Of a DNA stretch of 64,000 nt, positions 34,147 through 43,335 are shown one piece after another. The notes beneath the pieces were generated by a model. It did no database searches. It was not told the origin of the DNA and saw nothing but the letters and a program-made list of their open reading frames with translations. The DNA is from Bradyrhizobium sp. YR681. GTDB taxonomy: Bacteria; Pseudomonadota; Alphaproteobacteria; Rhizobiales; Xanthobacteraceae. How positions within the stretch are numbered: position 1 is the stretch's first letter; each line of letters begins with the position of its first letter. A program made the translations under genes and the position numbers. Where the stretch lies: NCBI RefSeq assembly GCF_000282615.1, contig NZ_AKIY01000206.1, positions 1 to 64,000 on the forward strand, written 5' to 3'.

Positions 34147-34805
34147 GTCGTCCTCCGTTCGCCAAAAATCAAATCGAGATGGACGCGCAGCATGTCCTGC
34201 GCATCGAGCGGCGCGTGCCGCGCAAACAGGCTCTGCCAGATCACCGCGATCATCGCCGGCGCGATCATGATCTGCGGATAGCGCGCGAGGTCCTTTTCGC
34301 GGATCTCGCCGCGGGCGATGCCCAGCTCGATCAATGTGCGCATGCCGGCGATCCCGCGTGAGACGACCTCGCGGTAGTAGAAATCGGCAACCGAAGGAAA
34401 GCGCGGCCCCTCCGCCACGATCAGACGCACGAGATCGCCGCGCCTGGTGCCGATCACCTCCTTGAGGAAGTTGCCGGCGAACGCTTCGATGAGGTCACGC
34501 ACCGAGCCCACCGGCGGCGGCAGCGCGGTCAGCCGCGCCACCACGGGCACGATGACGATGCGTACAAGCTCCTCGAACATCGATTCCTTATCCTTGAAGT
34601 GCAGGTAGATCGTGCCCTTGGCGACACCCGCGCGCTTCGCAATGTCGTCGAGCCGCGTCGCGGCAAAGCCGCGCGTGATGAACTCCTCCATCGCAGCCTC
34701 CACGATCGCCGCCCGACGCTCTGCGGCGCGCGTGGCGCGATTCGAGGCGGCCGCTCCCTCGCTGCTGGCGGATGACGTCGCGGATTTGGTTGGCTTCTTG
34801 ATCAT
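34143..34805 (-). CDS. TetR-family repressor of the exporter
   Basis: 220 residues. Ser/Ala-rich N-terminal extension, HTH (AATRLDDIAKRAGVAKGTIYLHF) and helical ligand domain. First gene of the TetR-HlyD-ABC operon. A perfect 20-bp palindrome lies 10-29 bases upstream of its start, the likely operator. Ligand probably an exported compound. Confidence 0.94.
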   Translation of the reverse strand: MIKKPTKSATSSASSEGAAASNRATRAAERRAAIVEAAMEEFITRGFAATRLDDIAKRAGVAKGTIYLHFKDKESMFEELVRIVIVPVVARLTALPPPVGSVRDLIEAFAGNFLKEVIGTRRGDLVRLIVAEGPRFPSVADFYYREVVSRGIAGMRTLIELGIARGEIREKDLARYPQIMIAPAMIAVIWQSLFARHAPLDAQDMLRVHLDLIFGERRTT

Positions 34806-34814
34806 GGTTCATTT

Positions 34815-34834
34815 ATGACTGACTAGTCAGTCAT
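34815..34834. promoter_or_regulatory. TetR operator
   Basis: ATGACTGACTAGTCAGTCAT is a perfect 20-bp palindrome immediately upstream of the TetR gene. Confidence 0.8.
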
Positions 34835-34868
34835 AGTCAAGGGAGGAGCAAAGCGCAAAACAATCCAA

Positions 34869-34908
34869 TAAATTAGTATTGACTAATGCATTAGCTCTTA
34901 CTAATTTA
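34869..34908. promoter_or_regulatory. Candidate ArsR operator, nested palindromes
   Basis: Outer arms TAAATTAGTA (34869-34878) and TACTAATTTA (34899-34908) enclose a perfect 12-bp palindrome CTAATGCATTAG (34883-34894). It ends 5 bases before the ArsR-family start. Confidence 0.65.
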
Positions 34909-34913
34909 TCTAC

Positions 34914-35249
34914 ATGATCGAAGCCGCCCCAAATCCCGTCACCACCGTGATACGCGCCCTCGCCGATCCCACCCGCCGCGCCGTGTTCGAACGCGTGTTC
35001 GAGAGCACGGAGATCAGCGTCGCCGAGCTGACGCGCGGCAGCGGCGTCACCCAGGGCGCGATCTCGCAGCACCTGAAATCCCTCAAGCAGGCCGGCCTCG
35101 TCGCCGAGCGCGCCGAGGGCCGCAACGTCTATTACCGCGCCGCGCCGCAAGGACTGGAGCCGCTGGTCAGCTGGATGGACCATTACGGCGTCTTCTGGCG
35201 CGAGCGCTTCCAGAACCTGCGTGACCTCTTGAAGGAGATCGATCCGTGA
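34914..35249 (+). CDS. ArsR-family transcriptional regulator
   Basis: 111 residues. Winged HTH (SVAELTRGSGVTQGAISQHLKSLKQAGLV). No metal-binding CXC motif, so it belongs to the group that pairs with AHSA1/SRPBCC genes. No clear Shine-Dalgarno site; it may be leaderless. The next gene starts inside its stop (GTGA). Confidence 0.93.
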   Translation: MIEAAPNPVTTVIRALADPTRRAVFERVFESTEISVAELTRGSGVTQGAISQHLKSLKQAGLVAERAEGRNVYYRAAPQGLEPLVSWMDHYGVFWRERFQNLRDLLKEIDP

Positions 35250-35710
35250 GTGCTGCCGCGTTGAAAGCTGAAATCAAAGACATCGTCATCGACGAGGTCT
35301 TCCCTCACACCGCCGAGACGGTCTGGAAGGCGCTCACCAGCGCGCAGCTGATCGCGCGCTGGCTGATGCAACCGACCGGCTTCGAAGCCATCGAAGGCAA
35401 GGACTTCACATTCCAGACCAAGCCGGGCGGCGACTGGGACGGCGTCATTCACTGCCGGGTTCTGGAGGTCGTGGCCAACAGACGCCTCGTCTACGCCTGG
35501 AAGGGCGGCGATGAACGCAACACCGGCTACGGCGCGCCGCTCGACACGATCGTGACGTGGTCCCTCACTCCGGTCGAGGCCGGCACGCGAATTCAGCTGG
35601 TTCATGCCGGCTTCGTCCTGCCCAGAAACGAGTCGGCCTACACGGTCATGAGCGGCGGCTGGAAGAAGGTTGTCCGCCAGCTCGACGAAATCAGCGGCGA
35701 AGACAGTTAA
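35246..35710 (+). CDS. SRPBCC / AHSA1-domain protein
   Basis: 154 residues, GTG start overlapping the ArsR stop. Helix-grip fold: HTAETVWKALTSAQLIARWLM, a hydrophobic cavity and C-terminal helix WKKVVRQLDEI. Probably binds a hydrophobic ligand. Pairing with an ArsR regulator is a common arrangement. Confidence 0.92.
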   Translation: MSAAALKAEIKDIVIDEVFPHTAETVWKALTSAQLIARWLMQPTGFEAIEGKDFTFQTKPGGDWDGVIHCRVLEVVANRRLVYAWKGGDERNTGYGAPLDTIVTWSLTPVEAGTRIQLVHAGFVLPRNESAYTVMSGGWKKVVRQLDEISGEDS

Positions 35711-35722
35711 GGAGTTATCGCG

Positions 35723-36136
35723 ATGGACAAGCCCTATACCGGCGGCTGCGCCTGCGGCGCGATCCGCTATTCGATTCAGGGCGAGCCCCTGTTCAGCAAT
35801 CACTGCCAGTGCCGGGACTGCCAGCGGGAAAGCGGAGGCGGCCACGGCTCCTACATGACCTTCGCGCGCGCCGGCGTCACGGTGACGGGGGAGGCAAAAC
35901 ACTGGGACATGGTCGGCGACAGCGGCAATGTGAAGACGCGCGGCTTCTGCACGCAGTGCGGCTTGCCGGTTTACCTGACGTTTGCAGCCATGCCCGACAT
36001 CTTCACCATCCGTGCCGCCAGCCTCGACGAGCTCGCCCGTTACAAGCCGCAAGTCGTCACCTACGCCGCGCGTGGGCATGAATGGGATCGCCTCGATCCG
36101 AGCTTGCCGAAATTCGCGGGCATGCCGCCTTCGTGA
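35723..36136 (+). CDS. GFA-domain protein (glutathione-dependent formaldehyde-activating-like)
   Basis: 137 residues. Zinc-binding Cys: GGCACGAIRY, NHCQCRDCQRESGG and GFCTQCGLPVYL. The family adds glutathione to formaldehyde or only looks like it; role here is open. Cotranscribed with ArsR and SRPBCC genes, 12 bases after the latter. Confidence 0.92.
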   Translation: MDKPYTGGCACGAIRYSIQGEPLFSNHCQCRDCQRESGGGHGSYMTFARAGVTVTGEAKHWDMVGDSGNVKTRGFCTQCGLPVYLTFAAMPDIFTIRAASLDELARYKPQVVTYAARGHEWDRLDPSLPKFAGMPPS

Positions 36137-36140
36137 GGCG

Positions 36141-37166
36141 CTAGCCAAAGTCGAGCACCATGCGGCCGTCGATCTTGCCGGCCTTCATCCGGCCGAAGAC
36201 GTCGTTGATCTCAGCGAGCGGCACCTTGGTCACCTCCGCCTTGACCTTGCCGTCGGCGGCGAAGGCGATGGCTTCGTCGAGATCTCTGCGGGTACCGACA
36301 ATGGAGCCGCGCACGGTGATGCGCTTGAGCACCACGTCGAAGATCGGCGTGGGGAATTCGCCCGGCGGCAGGCCGACGAGGCTGACGGTGCCCTTGCGCC
36401 GGACCATCTTCAGCGCCTGGGCAAACGCAGCGGTCGAGACCGCCGTCACCAGCACGCCGTGCGCCCCGCCCCCGGTGACCGCCAGCACCTTCTCCACGGC
36501 CTCAGCTGCGAGCGCGTTGACGGCGAGGTCGGCGCCGGCATCGCGGGCGAGCTTGAGCTTGTCTTCGGCGATATCGACGGCAACGACCTTGAGCCCCATC
36601 GCCTTGGCGTACTGGATCGCGACGTGGCCGAGCCCGCCGACGCCTGAGATTACGACCCATTCACCGGGCTTCGCCTCCGTCTCCTTCAGGCCCTTGTAGG
36701 TGGTCACACCCGCGCACAGGATCGGCGCGATGCCCGCGAAATCGATCGTCGCCGGCAGCTTGGCGGCGAAGGCGGCCGAGGCGATGACATATTCGGCGAA
36801 GCCGCCGTTCACACTATAGCCGGTGTTGTGCTGGTGCTCGCACAGCGTCTCCCAGCCGGTCTCGCAATATTCGCAGGACATACAGGCGTCGTGCAGCCAG
36901 GCGACGCCGACGGCATCGCCCACTTTCAGATTTTTCACGCCGGGCCCGAGCGCGGCGACGATGCCGGCGACCTCATGGCCCGGGATAAAGGGCGGTACCG
37001 GCTTCACCGGCCAGTCGCCGGAGGCCGCGTGCAGATCGGTATGGCAGACGCCGCACGCCTTCACCTTGACCAGAACCTCGCCAGGTCCGGGCTGCGGCAC
37101 CGGCACGTCCTCGATCACCAGCGGCTTGCCGAATTGTCGGACGATTGCGGCTTTCATGGTCGGCAT
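36141..37166 (-). CDS. Zinc-dependent alcohol dehydrogenase (AdhP-like)
   Basis: 341 residues from ATG 37166, GAGGAG 7 bases upstream. Catalytic zinc ligands in CGVCHTDLH and GHE; structural zinc Cys cluster [17 protein letters not shown]; Rossmann GVGGLGHVA with VVAVD indicating NAD. Oxidises or forms primary alcohols. Convergent with the GFA gene by 4 bases. Confidence 0.95.
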   Translation of the reverse strand: MPTMKAAIVRQFGKPLVIEDVPVPQPGPGEVLVKVKACGVCHTDLHAASGDWPVKPVPPFIPGHEVAGIVAALGPGVKNLKVGDAVGVAWLHDACMSCEYCETGWETLCEHQHNTGYSVNGGFAEYVIASAAFAAKLPATIDFAGIAPILCAGVTTYKGLKETEAKPGEWVVISGVGGLGHVAIQYAKAMGLKVVAVDIAEDKLKLARDAGADLAVNALAAEAVEKVLAVTGGGAHGVLVTAVSTAAFAQALKMVRRKGTVSLVGLPPGEFPTPIFDVVLKRITVRGSIVGTRRDLDEAIAFAADGKVKAEVTKVPLAEINDVFGRMKAGKIDGRMVLDFG

Positions 37167-37310
37167 CGGTCTGCTCCTCTGCATTGCGGAAGGCAGACTA
37201 GCGAGGCCGCGCGGAGCACCCTTGATTGGGATCAAACCGCACAAAGTTTGCGCAGCGCTCGCGCGATCGTGACATCGAGATGACGACGCGGCGCCAGGCG
37301 CCGAGATGCG

Positions 37311-37721
37311 TCAGCTGTGGAATTTGAGGCCGTCAACGATCTTGTCGATCACCTTGCGGTCGGCGCGCATCGCGATGCCGACGAGATTGAGGTCGGTGCG
37401 CGCCACCGCCTTCACCGCCTCGCGATTGGCGGCGTCATGCGTGGTCTTGAACATGTCTTCGGTATAGACCGCCGGCTTCACGTTACGCGTCAGCGCACGG
37501 TCGAGTGCGCGCGTCAGCGCCGGACCATCGGCACCGTAGATCAGGATCGGCTGGCCGATCAGCGAGAGATATTGCGTGCCCGAGGCGTCCTCATAGGGAT
37601 CGCCGATGCATTCGGGAAACGCGGCCGCAATGCCGCTGGTGAGAAAGGACGCAACGTTGAGCTTCTGCCAGGCCTGAAGATCGGTGCGGATCACCACGGC
37701 GATCTTGGTGTCGAACTGCAT
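37311..37721 (-). CDS. DUF2000 family protein
   Basis: 136 residues. MQFDTKIAVVIRTDLQAWQK start, then NVASFLTSGI and IGQPILIYGADG match DUF2000, a small alpha/beta fold related to peptidyl-tRNA hydrolase 2. No catalytic role is established. It stands alone. Confidence 0.88.
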   Translation of the reverse strand: MQFDTKIAVVIRTDLQAWQKLNVASFLTSGIAAAFPECIGDPYEDASGTQYLSLIGQPILIYGADGPALTRALDRALTRNVKPAVYTEDMFKTTHDAANREAVKAVARTDLNLVGIAMRADRKVIDKIVDGLKFHS

Positions 37722-37735
37722 GAAATTCCTCGAAT

Positions 37736-37774
37736 GTCATTCCGGCCTCGATGCTACGCATCGCCCCGGAATGA
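37736..37774. repeat. Palindromic repeat between DUF2000 and DUF4189 genes
   Basis: GTCATTCCGGCCTCGATGC / GCATCGCCCCGGAATGAC, an 18-19 base inverted repeat with a 2-3 base loop, typical REP-like. Confidence 0.8.
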
Positions 37775-37787
37775 CTGCAAGAGGAAA

Positions 37788-38177
37788 TCACCCCTTTGCG
37801 TCGCAGGCCCAGGCGCGGATTACGCATTCCTTGCCGCCGTATTTGTAGCATTCGCGCGTGGCGGCATTGAGCGAGGCCGAGATCTTCGGCTTCACGGCAT
37901 AGCCATAGGCGCCGCAAGGATTGGACAGATCGACCGACATCGCGGCGCAGGCGCGCTTCATCGTCACGGTCGTGCAATCCCCCTTGCACTGCTTCTGCGC
38001 AGCGGCACGGGCCTCGTGCTCGGCTCCATAATCAAAAGCCTGGCCGTAGGCGCCGCACTTGCCGACCGCAATCGCACCGGCGGCGTGCGCATCCGTAACG
38101 TGGCGAGCGCCGGCGACACAGACCGACAGCGCAAAGAAAAACATCGCGCAACGGCGCGCGACGACATTCGAAGCCAT
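37788..38177 (-). CDS. DUF4189 secreted protein
   Basis: 129 residues. Signal peptide (CAMFFFALSVCVAGARHVTDAHA) then AIAVGKCGAYGQAFDYGAE and several Cys (GDCTTVT, RACAAM, PCGAYGYA, RECYKYGGKECV). DUF4189 proteins are small, disulfide-rich and exported. Function unknown. Confidence 0.85.
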   Translation of the reverse strand: MASNVVARRCAMFFFALSVCVAGARHVTDAHAAGAIAVGKCGAYGQAFDYGAEHEARAAAQKQCKGDCTTVTMKRACAAMSVDLSNPCGAYGYAVKPKISASLNAATRECYKYGGKECVIRAWACDAKG

Positions 38178-38276
38178 GGAAAACCCCTCCCCCCAAGGCA
38201 GGTGGAAGGAACTCTAAGCCGTGGTCGTTTCCAGATGGTGAACGGGAGGTTGAAATCGGACGAACGGGAGGCGCCG

Positions 38277-38367
38277 GAGGGTGGGCAAAGCGAAGCGTGC
38301 CCACCAAACGAAAATCACAGTACCAAGAGATGGTGGGCACGGCGCTGCGCGCCTTTGTCCACCCTAC
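38277..38367. repeat. Palindromic repeat
   Basis: GAGGGTGGGCAAAGCGAAGC at the left and its inverted partner GCCTTTGTCCACCCTAC at the right enclose a further pair GTGCCCACCA / TGGTGGGCAC. A well-known Bradyrhizobium intergenic element. Confidence 0.85.
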
Positions 38368-38374
38368 GGCAGCG

Positions 38375-39976
38375 TCACCCGCGTCTTGCCGCTTCCAGCG
38401 CCTGCGGCGTGTCGATGTCGAGAAAGGCGCCCTCGCCGTCGACGGGCACTTCGGCGACCGCCTCGGTGTGCTTGGCGATCAGGTGGCGTGCGCCGACATC
38501 GCCGTCGAGCGTCATCAATTCCTTGAAGAAGCGGCGCGACCACAGCACGGGATTGCCGCGGCGGCCCTCGCTGACGGGCACGACGATGAGATTGCCGCGA
38601 TCGGGTGCGAAGCTGTCGATCAGGCGGTCGATCAGGCCGGCATCGATCAGCGGCATGTCGCCGAGGCAGACCACGGCGCCGTCGCACGCTTCAGACACGG
38701 CGGCGATGCCTGATTTGACCGAGCTCGCGATGCCGCCGGCGAAATCCGGGTTCTTGACGAACCGCACCTTCAAACCTTGCAGCGCCTGCTCGACCAGCTC
38801 GGTCTGGTGGCCGGTAACGACGATCACCTCGGAGGCCTTGGACGCCAGCGCCTGCTCCGTCGCGATCCGCACCAGCTTCTTGCCGTCGAGCTCGGCGAGC
38901 AGCTTGTTCGGTCCGCCCATGCGGGTCGAACGGCCCGCTGCGAGCACGATGGCCGCGACGTTATTGCCCTCGATTTCGGGCTTGGCGCGGGGCTGCGGGC
39001 GCGTCACGATCTCCATCAGGAGACCGCCGACGCCCATGCCCATCAGCTCGGAGCGCGTCACCTTGATGCCGGCGAGCAGTCGCATCAGCACCCAGTCGAA
39101 CCCGTTCTCGACCGGCGAGCGCGCGCAGCCCGGCGCGCCCAGCACCGGCACGCCGCCGGCACGGGCGATCAGCAGCAGATTACCGGGATCGACCGGCATG
39201 CCGAAATGCTCGATCTCGCCGCCGATGCCGGTGACGGCCGCCGGAATGACGTCGCGCCGGTCGGCGATCGCGGATGCCCCGAACACGATCACGAGCTCGG
39301 CGCCGAGCGCGAGCAGCTCCTTGATCGCGGCCGACAGCGCATGCTCGTCGTGCTGGACCCGGCGCTCCGTGATGATGCTGGCGCCGGCCGGCCCCAGCCG
39401 CTCGGCGGTGACGCGCAGGGTCTTGTCGACCACCTTCGAAGAGAGACCCGGTAGCAGCGTCGAGACCACGCCGACGCGCTTGATCACATAGGGCGCGATC
39501 TTCAGGACGTCCTTGCCGGCGGCCTTCACGGCGGCATCGCGCAAATTGCCTTCGACGCCGAACGGGATGATCTTGACGGTGCCGACCATCTCGCCCTCGA
39601 CCACCGGCTTGTAGGCGGTGAGCGTCGCAAAGGTGATGGCCTCGTCGATATTGTTGATGCGGTCGACCGCGGCCCGGTCGATCACCAGCACGCCCGGGCG
39701 CGCCGCGAACAGATTGGCGCGGCCGGTGAAGGCGCGCTCGACATGGATGCCTTCGCCGCCGACCGCGAGCGCGATGCTGGCGGCCGCGACGTCCTCGGAG
39801 ACGTCGCCCTCCTCCATCCGCACCACCACGACATCCTTGATGCCGGCGCGCTCCAGCGCCTCGACCTCGGCGGGCCCGATCGTCGTGCCTTTCTTCAGCA
39901 CCAGCGGTCCCTGGCGCAGGGTGTGGACGGTCACCCCGCCGATCGCATCCCTGGGGCTCGCCGGTCCGAACTTCAT
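38375..39976 (-). CDS. Molybdopterin-binding / molybdenum cofactor cytidylyltransferase (MocA-like) fusion
   Basis: 533 residues. N-terminal MoeA/MoaB-like domain (about 160-310, LVIVFGASAIADRRDVIPAA) and a C-terminal NTP-transferase domain (from about 345: IVLAAGRSTRMGGPNKLL, VVCLGDMPLID, GRRGNPVLW). Converts Mo-molybdopterin to its cytosine dinucleotide form for xanthine-oxidase-family enzymes. Its stop side ends the cox-type operon; it overlaps the XdhC gene by 4 bases. Confidence 0.92.
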   Translation of the reverse strand: MKFGPASPRDAIGGVTVHTLRQGPLVLKKGTTIGPAEVEALERAGIKDVVVVRMEEGDVSEDVAAASIALAVGGEGIHVERAFTGRANLFAARPGVLVIDRAAVDRINNIDEAITFATLTAYKPVVEGEMVGTVKIIPFGVEGNLRDAAVKAAGKDVLKIAPYVIKRVGVVSTLLPGLSSKVVDKTLRVTAERLGPAGASIITERRVQHDEHALSAAIKELLALGAELVIVFGASAIADRRDVIPAAVTGIGGEIEHFGMPVDPGNLLLIARAGGVPVLGAPGCARSPVENGFDWVLMRLLAGIKVTRSELMGMGVGGLLMEIVTRPQPRAKPEIEGNNVAAIVLAAGRSTRMGGPNKLLAELDGKKLVRIATEQALASKASEVIVVTGHQTELVEQALQGLKVRFVKNPDFAGGIASSVKSGIAAVSEACDGAVVCLGDMPLIDAGLIDRLIDSFAPDRGNLIVVPVSEGRRGNPVLWSRRFFKELMTLDGDVGARHLIAKHTEAVAEVPVDGEGAFLDIDTPQALEAARRG

Positions 39977-40674
39977 GCCGCTTCTTCTTTTTCCTTGGGG
40001 GGCAGGCGGAGCACCGCCGTGATCTCGGCCATGATCGACACCGCGATCTCGGACGGCGAGACCGCCCCGATCGCAAGCCCAATCGGCGCGTGGATGCGCG
40101 CGATGTCAGAATCCTTCGCGCCCTGCGCCCGCAGCCGGTCGCCGCGCTTGGCGTGGGTCTTCCGCGAGCCGAGCGCGCCGATATAGAAGCAATTGCGCTC
40201 GAAGGCGTGCAGCAGCGCGGGATCGTCGATCTTCGGATCGTGCGTCACCGCGACGAAGGCGGTGTAGGCATCGACATTGAGCGGCGGCAGCGCGGTGTCG
40301 GGCCACTCGGCGACCAGCGGAATGTCGGGGAAGCGCTCGGGGCTCGCAAACGCCGTGCGCGGATCGACGACAGTCACGTCGTAACCGAGCGAGCGCGCCA
40401 GCGGCGCCAGCGCCTGGCTGATATGGACGGCGCCGACGATGACGAGCTTTGCGGTCGGCGCGTAGACGTTGAGGAATAGCTTCTTGCCGCCGGCCTCGAC
40501 ACTGGCGCTCTTGCCCATGCGAAGCTGCTTGTCCAGCTCGGCGCGCAGCGGGTCCTTGGGAAAATCCGCGGCCTTCACCAGGCGCTGCTCGCCGCTCTCG
40601 GTGTCGGTCACCAGGATCGCCGGCCGGCGCGCGGCGCGCTCGGCGTTAAGTTCGTGCAGGATTGCGAGCTTCAC
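39973..40674 (-). CDS. XdhC-type maturation factor, Rossmann half
   Basis: 233 residues. C-terminal XdhC Rossmann domain: KLVIVGAVHISQALAPLARS, VVDPRTAFASPERFP, ALGSRKTHAKR and HAPIGLAIGAVSP. XdhC proteins bind Mo cofactor and help sulfurate it before insertion. The N-terminal CoxI-like half is a separate gene 2 bases upstream. Confidence 0.93.
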   Translation of the reverse strand: MKLAILHELNAERAARRPAILVTDTESGEQRLVKAADFPKDPLRAELDKQLRMGKSASVEAGGKKLFLNVYAPTAKLVIVGAVHISQALAPLARSLGYDVTVVDPRTAFASPERFPDIPLVAEWPDTALPPLNVDAYTAFVAVTHDPKIDDPALLHAFERNCFYIGALGSRKTHAKRGDRLRAQGAKDSDIARIHAPIGLAIGAVSPSEIAVSIMAEITAVLRLPPKEKEEAA

Positions 40675-40676
40675 GG

Positions 40677-41000
40677 CTAGCCGACCTTCTCGACGAAGAC
40701 GCGGATGGTGCCGCCGCAGGACAGCCCGACATTCCAGGCGGTCTCGTCGGCGACGCCGAACTCCAGCATCTTGGGCTTGCCGCTCTCGATCACGTCCATG
40801 GCCTCGGTGACCACGGCGCCCTCGACGCAGCCGCCAGAGACCGAGCCCAGGAACGTGCCCTGGTCGTTGATGACGAGGCTCGAGCCTGCCGGACGCGGAG
40901 CCGAGCCCCAGGTTTCGACGACGGTGGCGAGCGCCACGCCACGGCCGGCCTTCTGCCAGTCCTCCGCCGCCTTCAGGATATCCTCGTCGCGATCGAGCAT
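40677..41000 (-). CDS. XdhC/CoxI N-terminal domain protein
   Basis: 107 residues: TVVETWGSAPRPAGSSLVI, SVSGGCVEGAVVTEA and GLSCGGTIRVFVE, the XdhC_CoxI domain. With the next gene it makes a two-subunit XdhC. Lies 11 bases after coxE. Confidence 0.93.
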   Translation of the reverse strand: MLDRDEDILKAAEDWQKAGRGVALATVVETWGSAPRPAGSSLVINDQGTFLGSVSGGCVEGAVVTEAMDVIESGKPKMLEFGVADETAWNVGLSCGGTIRVFVEKVG

Positions 41001-41011
41001 GGCTTAACCTC

Positions 41012-42214
41012 TCAGGCTGCGGAGCGAATCAGGCTGCGGTGATGCGGCGGCAGCGGCCGGGAGAGCGTGGTGATCAGCTCCTGGATCGAACTCAAATTAT
41101 GTACCGGGCGGAATTCGTCAACGTGCGGGAGCATCATTTTGATGCCCTGGGCCTTGGCCTCGAAGCCGCCGAACCGCAGCAAGGGGTTGAGCCAGATCAG
41201 CCGCCGGCAGGACCGGTGCAGCCGGTCCATCTCGAAGGCGAGCTTGGAATCGGCCTCCCGCTCCAGCCCGTCGGAGATCAGGAGCACGATGGCGCCCTGG
41301 CTCAGAACGCGCCGCGCCCACAATTTGTTGAAGTTGTGCAGCGAGGCCGAGATCCTTGTGCCGCCGGCCCAGTCCTCGACCGAGGCCGAGCAACTCGCCA
41401 AGGCTTCGTCCGGATCGCGCTGGCGCAGCGCCCGGGTGACGTTGGTGAGGCGGGTGCCGAACAGGAACACCGAGACGCGCTTGCGGGCGTCCCCTACGGC
41501 ATGGAGGAAGTGCAGGAACAGGCGGGTGTACTCGCTCATCGAGCCCGAGATATCGAGCAGCGCGACGATCGGCGCCGGCTTCTCGATCCGCCCGAGCCGA
41601 TGGATGTCGATGATCTCACCGCCGGTGCGCAACGATGCGCGTAGCGTGCGGCGCAAATCGATGCGCAGGCCATGGGGATCAGGCCGGTGCCGGCGCGTCA
41701 ACAGCTCGGCTTGCGGCAGCCGCATCCGCTCGATGGCGCGAAAAGCTTCCGTGATCTCCGCCGCGCTCATCTGCGCAAAATCCTTCTTCTGAAGGATCTC
41801 CTTGTCGGAGACCGACAGGCGCAGATCCTGCTCCTGATGCTGCGGCGTCTCGGTCATGCGCGGCTGCGACATCGCCTCCTGGACGCGGCGGGCGCCGGCC
41901 TGCGGTTTCTTCTTGGCCTGCTCCGGCAGCGGCACCGAATCCAGCATGTGCTTCCACTCTTCCGAGGCGCGGAAGAACAGGTTGAAGGCCTGGCGGAAGA
42001 TCAGCGCGTGCTCATGGCGCTTGACGAAGATCGCCTCCAGCGTGGTGAAGACGTCGGCGCGGTTGCCGATGTCGATCACCTGGAGCGCGCTCATGGCATC
42101 GATGACGGCGCCCGGTCCCACCGGCATGCCGGCCGAGCGCAACGCGCGGGCAAAGCCGACGATGTTGTCGGCGAACTGCTCGGTTTGCTCGGGGGCAAGG
42201 TGGTTGATGGCCAT
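41012..42214 (-). CDS. coxE: CoxE-like VWA-domain protein
   Basis: 400 residues. C-terminal von Willebrand A domain (about 210-390) with the metal-ion MIDAS motif ALLDISGSMSEY. It partners with the MoxR ATPase CoxD in remodelling the CO dehydrogenase-type active site. The repeat 42232-42330 separates it from coxD. Confidence 0.92.
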   Translation of the reverse strand: MAINHLAPEQTEQFADNIVGFARALRSAGMPVGPGAVIDAMSALQVIDIGNRADVFTTLEAIFVKRHEHALIFRQAFNLFFRASEEWKHMLDSVPLPEQAKKKPQAGARRVQEAMSQPRMTETPQHQEQDLRLSVSDKEILQKKDFAQMSAAEITEAFRAIERMRLPQAELLTRRHRPDPHGLRIDLRRTLRASLRTGGEIIDIHRLGRIEKPAPIVALLDISGSMSEYTRLFLHFLHAVGDARKRVSVFLFGTRLTNVTRALRQRDPDEALASCSASVEDWAGGTRISASLHNFNKLWARRVLSQGAIVLLISDGLEREADSKLAFEMDRLHRSCRRLIWLNPLLRFGGFEAKAQGIKMMLPHVDEFRPVHNLSSIQELITTLSRPLPPHHRSLIRSAA

Positions 42215-42231
42215 CGATCAAAACTCTCGGT

Positions 42232-42330
42232 CGTGATTCCCGGGCGCGACGAAGTCGCGAGCCCGTAATCCATACTCCCGATCTTGGTTATGGATTCCGG
42301 GCTCGACGCTTGCGCGTCGCCCGGAATGAC
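42232..42330. repeat. Palindromic repeat between coxD and coxE
   Basis: CGTGATTCCCGGGCGCGACG and the inverted arm CGTCGCCCGGAATGAC flank a middle GTAATCCATA / TATGGATTCC pairing. REP-like. Confidence 0.8.
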
Positions 42331-42351
42331 GAGCTCAGTTGTCGCGCGAGA

Positions 42352-43275
42352 TCAATTCTCGCTCGTCGCTTCCTTCAGCACCTTCTGCAGGGTGTCGCCC
42401 TGCATCCGGGTGATGTCGTCCTGGTACTTGAGCAGCGCGCCCAGCGTGTCGCCGACCACTTGCGGGGTCAGCGAGCGGGCGTCGAGCTCGGACAGTGCGG
42501 TGGCCCAATCGATTGTCTCGGCGACACCAGGCGACTTGTAGAAATCCTGGTTACGCAGCGCCTGCACGAAGCGCACCACCTGCTGCGACAGCTTTGCGGA
42601 GATGCCGGGCACGCGCGTCTTGACGATGGCAAGCTCGCGCTCGGCGGCGGGATAATCGACCCAGTGATAGAGGCAGCGTCGCTTCAGCGCGTCGTGGATC
42701 TCGCGGGTGCGATTCGAGGTGATGATGACGATCGGCGGCTTCGGCGCCTTGACGGTGCCGAACTCGGGGATGGTCACCTGGAAGTCGCTGAGAATTTCGA
42801 GGAGATAGGCCTCGAACGCCTCGTCGGCGCGGTCGAGCTCGTCGATCAGCAGCACGGGCGGGCCGGCAACGTCAGGCTCCAGCGCCTGGAGCAGCGGCCG
42901 CTTGATCATGTAACGGTCGGCGAAGATATCGCTCGAGAGCTGGTCACGGTCGGTGTCGCCGGCGGCTTCCGCCATCCGGATCGCAATCATCTGCGCGGCG
43001 CTGTTCCACTCGTAGACGGCTGAGGAAACATCGAGGCCCTCGTAGCACTGCAGGCGGATCAGCTTCCGCCCCAGCGCCGCCGACAGCACCTTTGCGATCT
43101 CGGTCTTGCCAACGCCAGCCTCGCCTTCCAGAAACAGCGGCCTGCCCATGCGCAGCGACAGATAGGTCACCGTCGCAAGCGACCGCTCGGCGAGATAGCC
43201 GCGCGAGGTCAAAAGTTCGAGCATCGCATCGACCGATGCCGGCAAAGCACCGGAAGAAGTGGCCGCTGAAGTCAT
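42352..43275 (-). CDS. coxD: CoxD-like MoxR AAA+ ATPase
   Basis: 307 residues. Walker A FLEGEAGVGKTEIAK, Walker B VLLIDELDRADE, sensor 1 VIITSNRTREI. In Oligotropha CoxD helps form the Mo-Cu cluster of CO dehydrogenase. Upstream of coxE. Confidence 0.94.
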   Translation of the reverse strand: MTSAATSSGALPASVDAMLELLTSRGYLAERSLATVTYLSLRMGRPLFLEGEAGVGKTEIAKVLSAALGRKLIRLQCYEGLDVSSAVYEWNSAAQMIAIRMAEAAGDTDRDQLSSDIFADRYMIKRPLLQALEPDVAGPPVLLIDELDRADEAFEAYLLEILSDFQVTIPEFGTVKAPKPPIVIITSNRTREIHDALKRRCLYHWVDYPAAERELAIVKTRVPGISAKLSQQVVRFVQALRNQDFYKSPGVAETIDWATALSELDARSLTPQVVGDTLGALLKYQDDITRMQGDTLQKVLKEATSEN

Positions 43276-43335
43276 GAAAAAGCCAGTCTCGCTACGTCCT
43301 CACCGGGACAGATTTGGCCGAGGAGTAAGGATCAC

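Noticed and set aside
37317..39491. 724-residue plus-strand frame
   Set aside because: Crosses three real minus-strand genes and two repeats; low-complexity composition.
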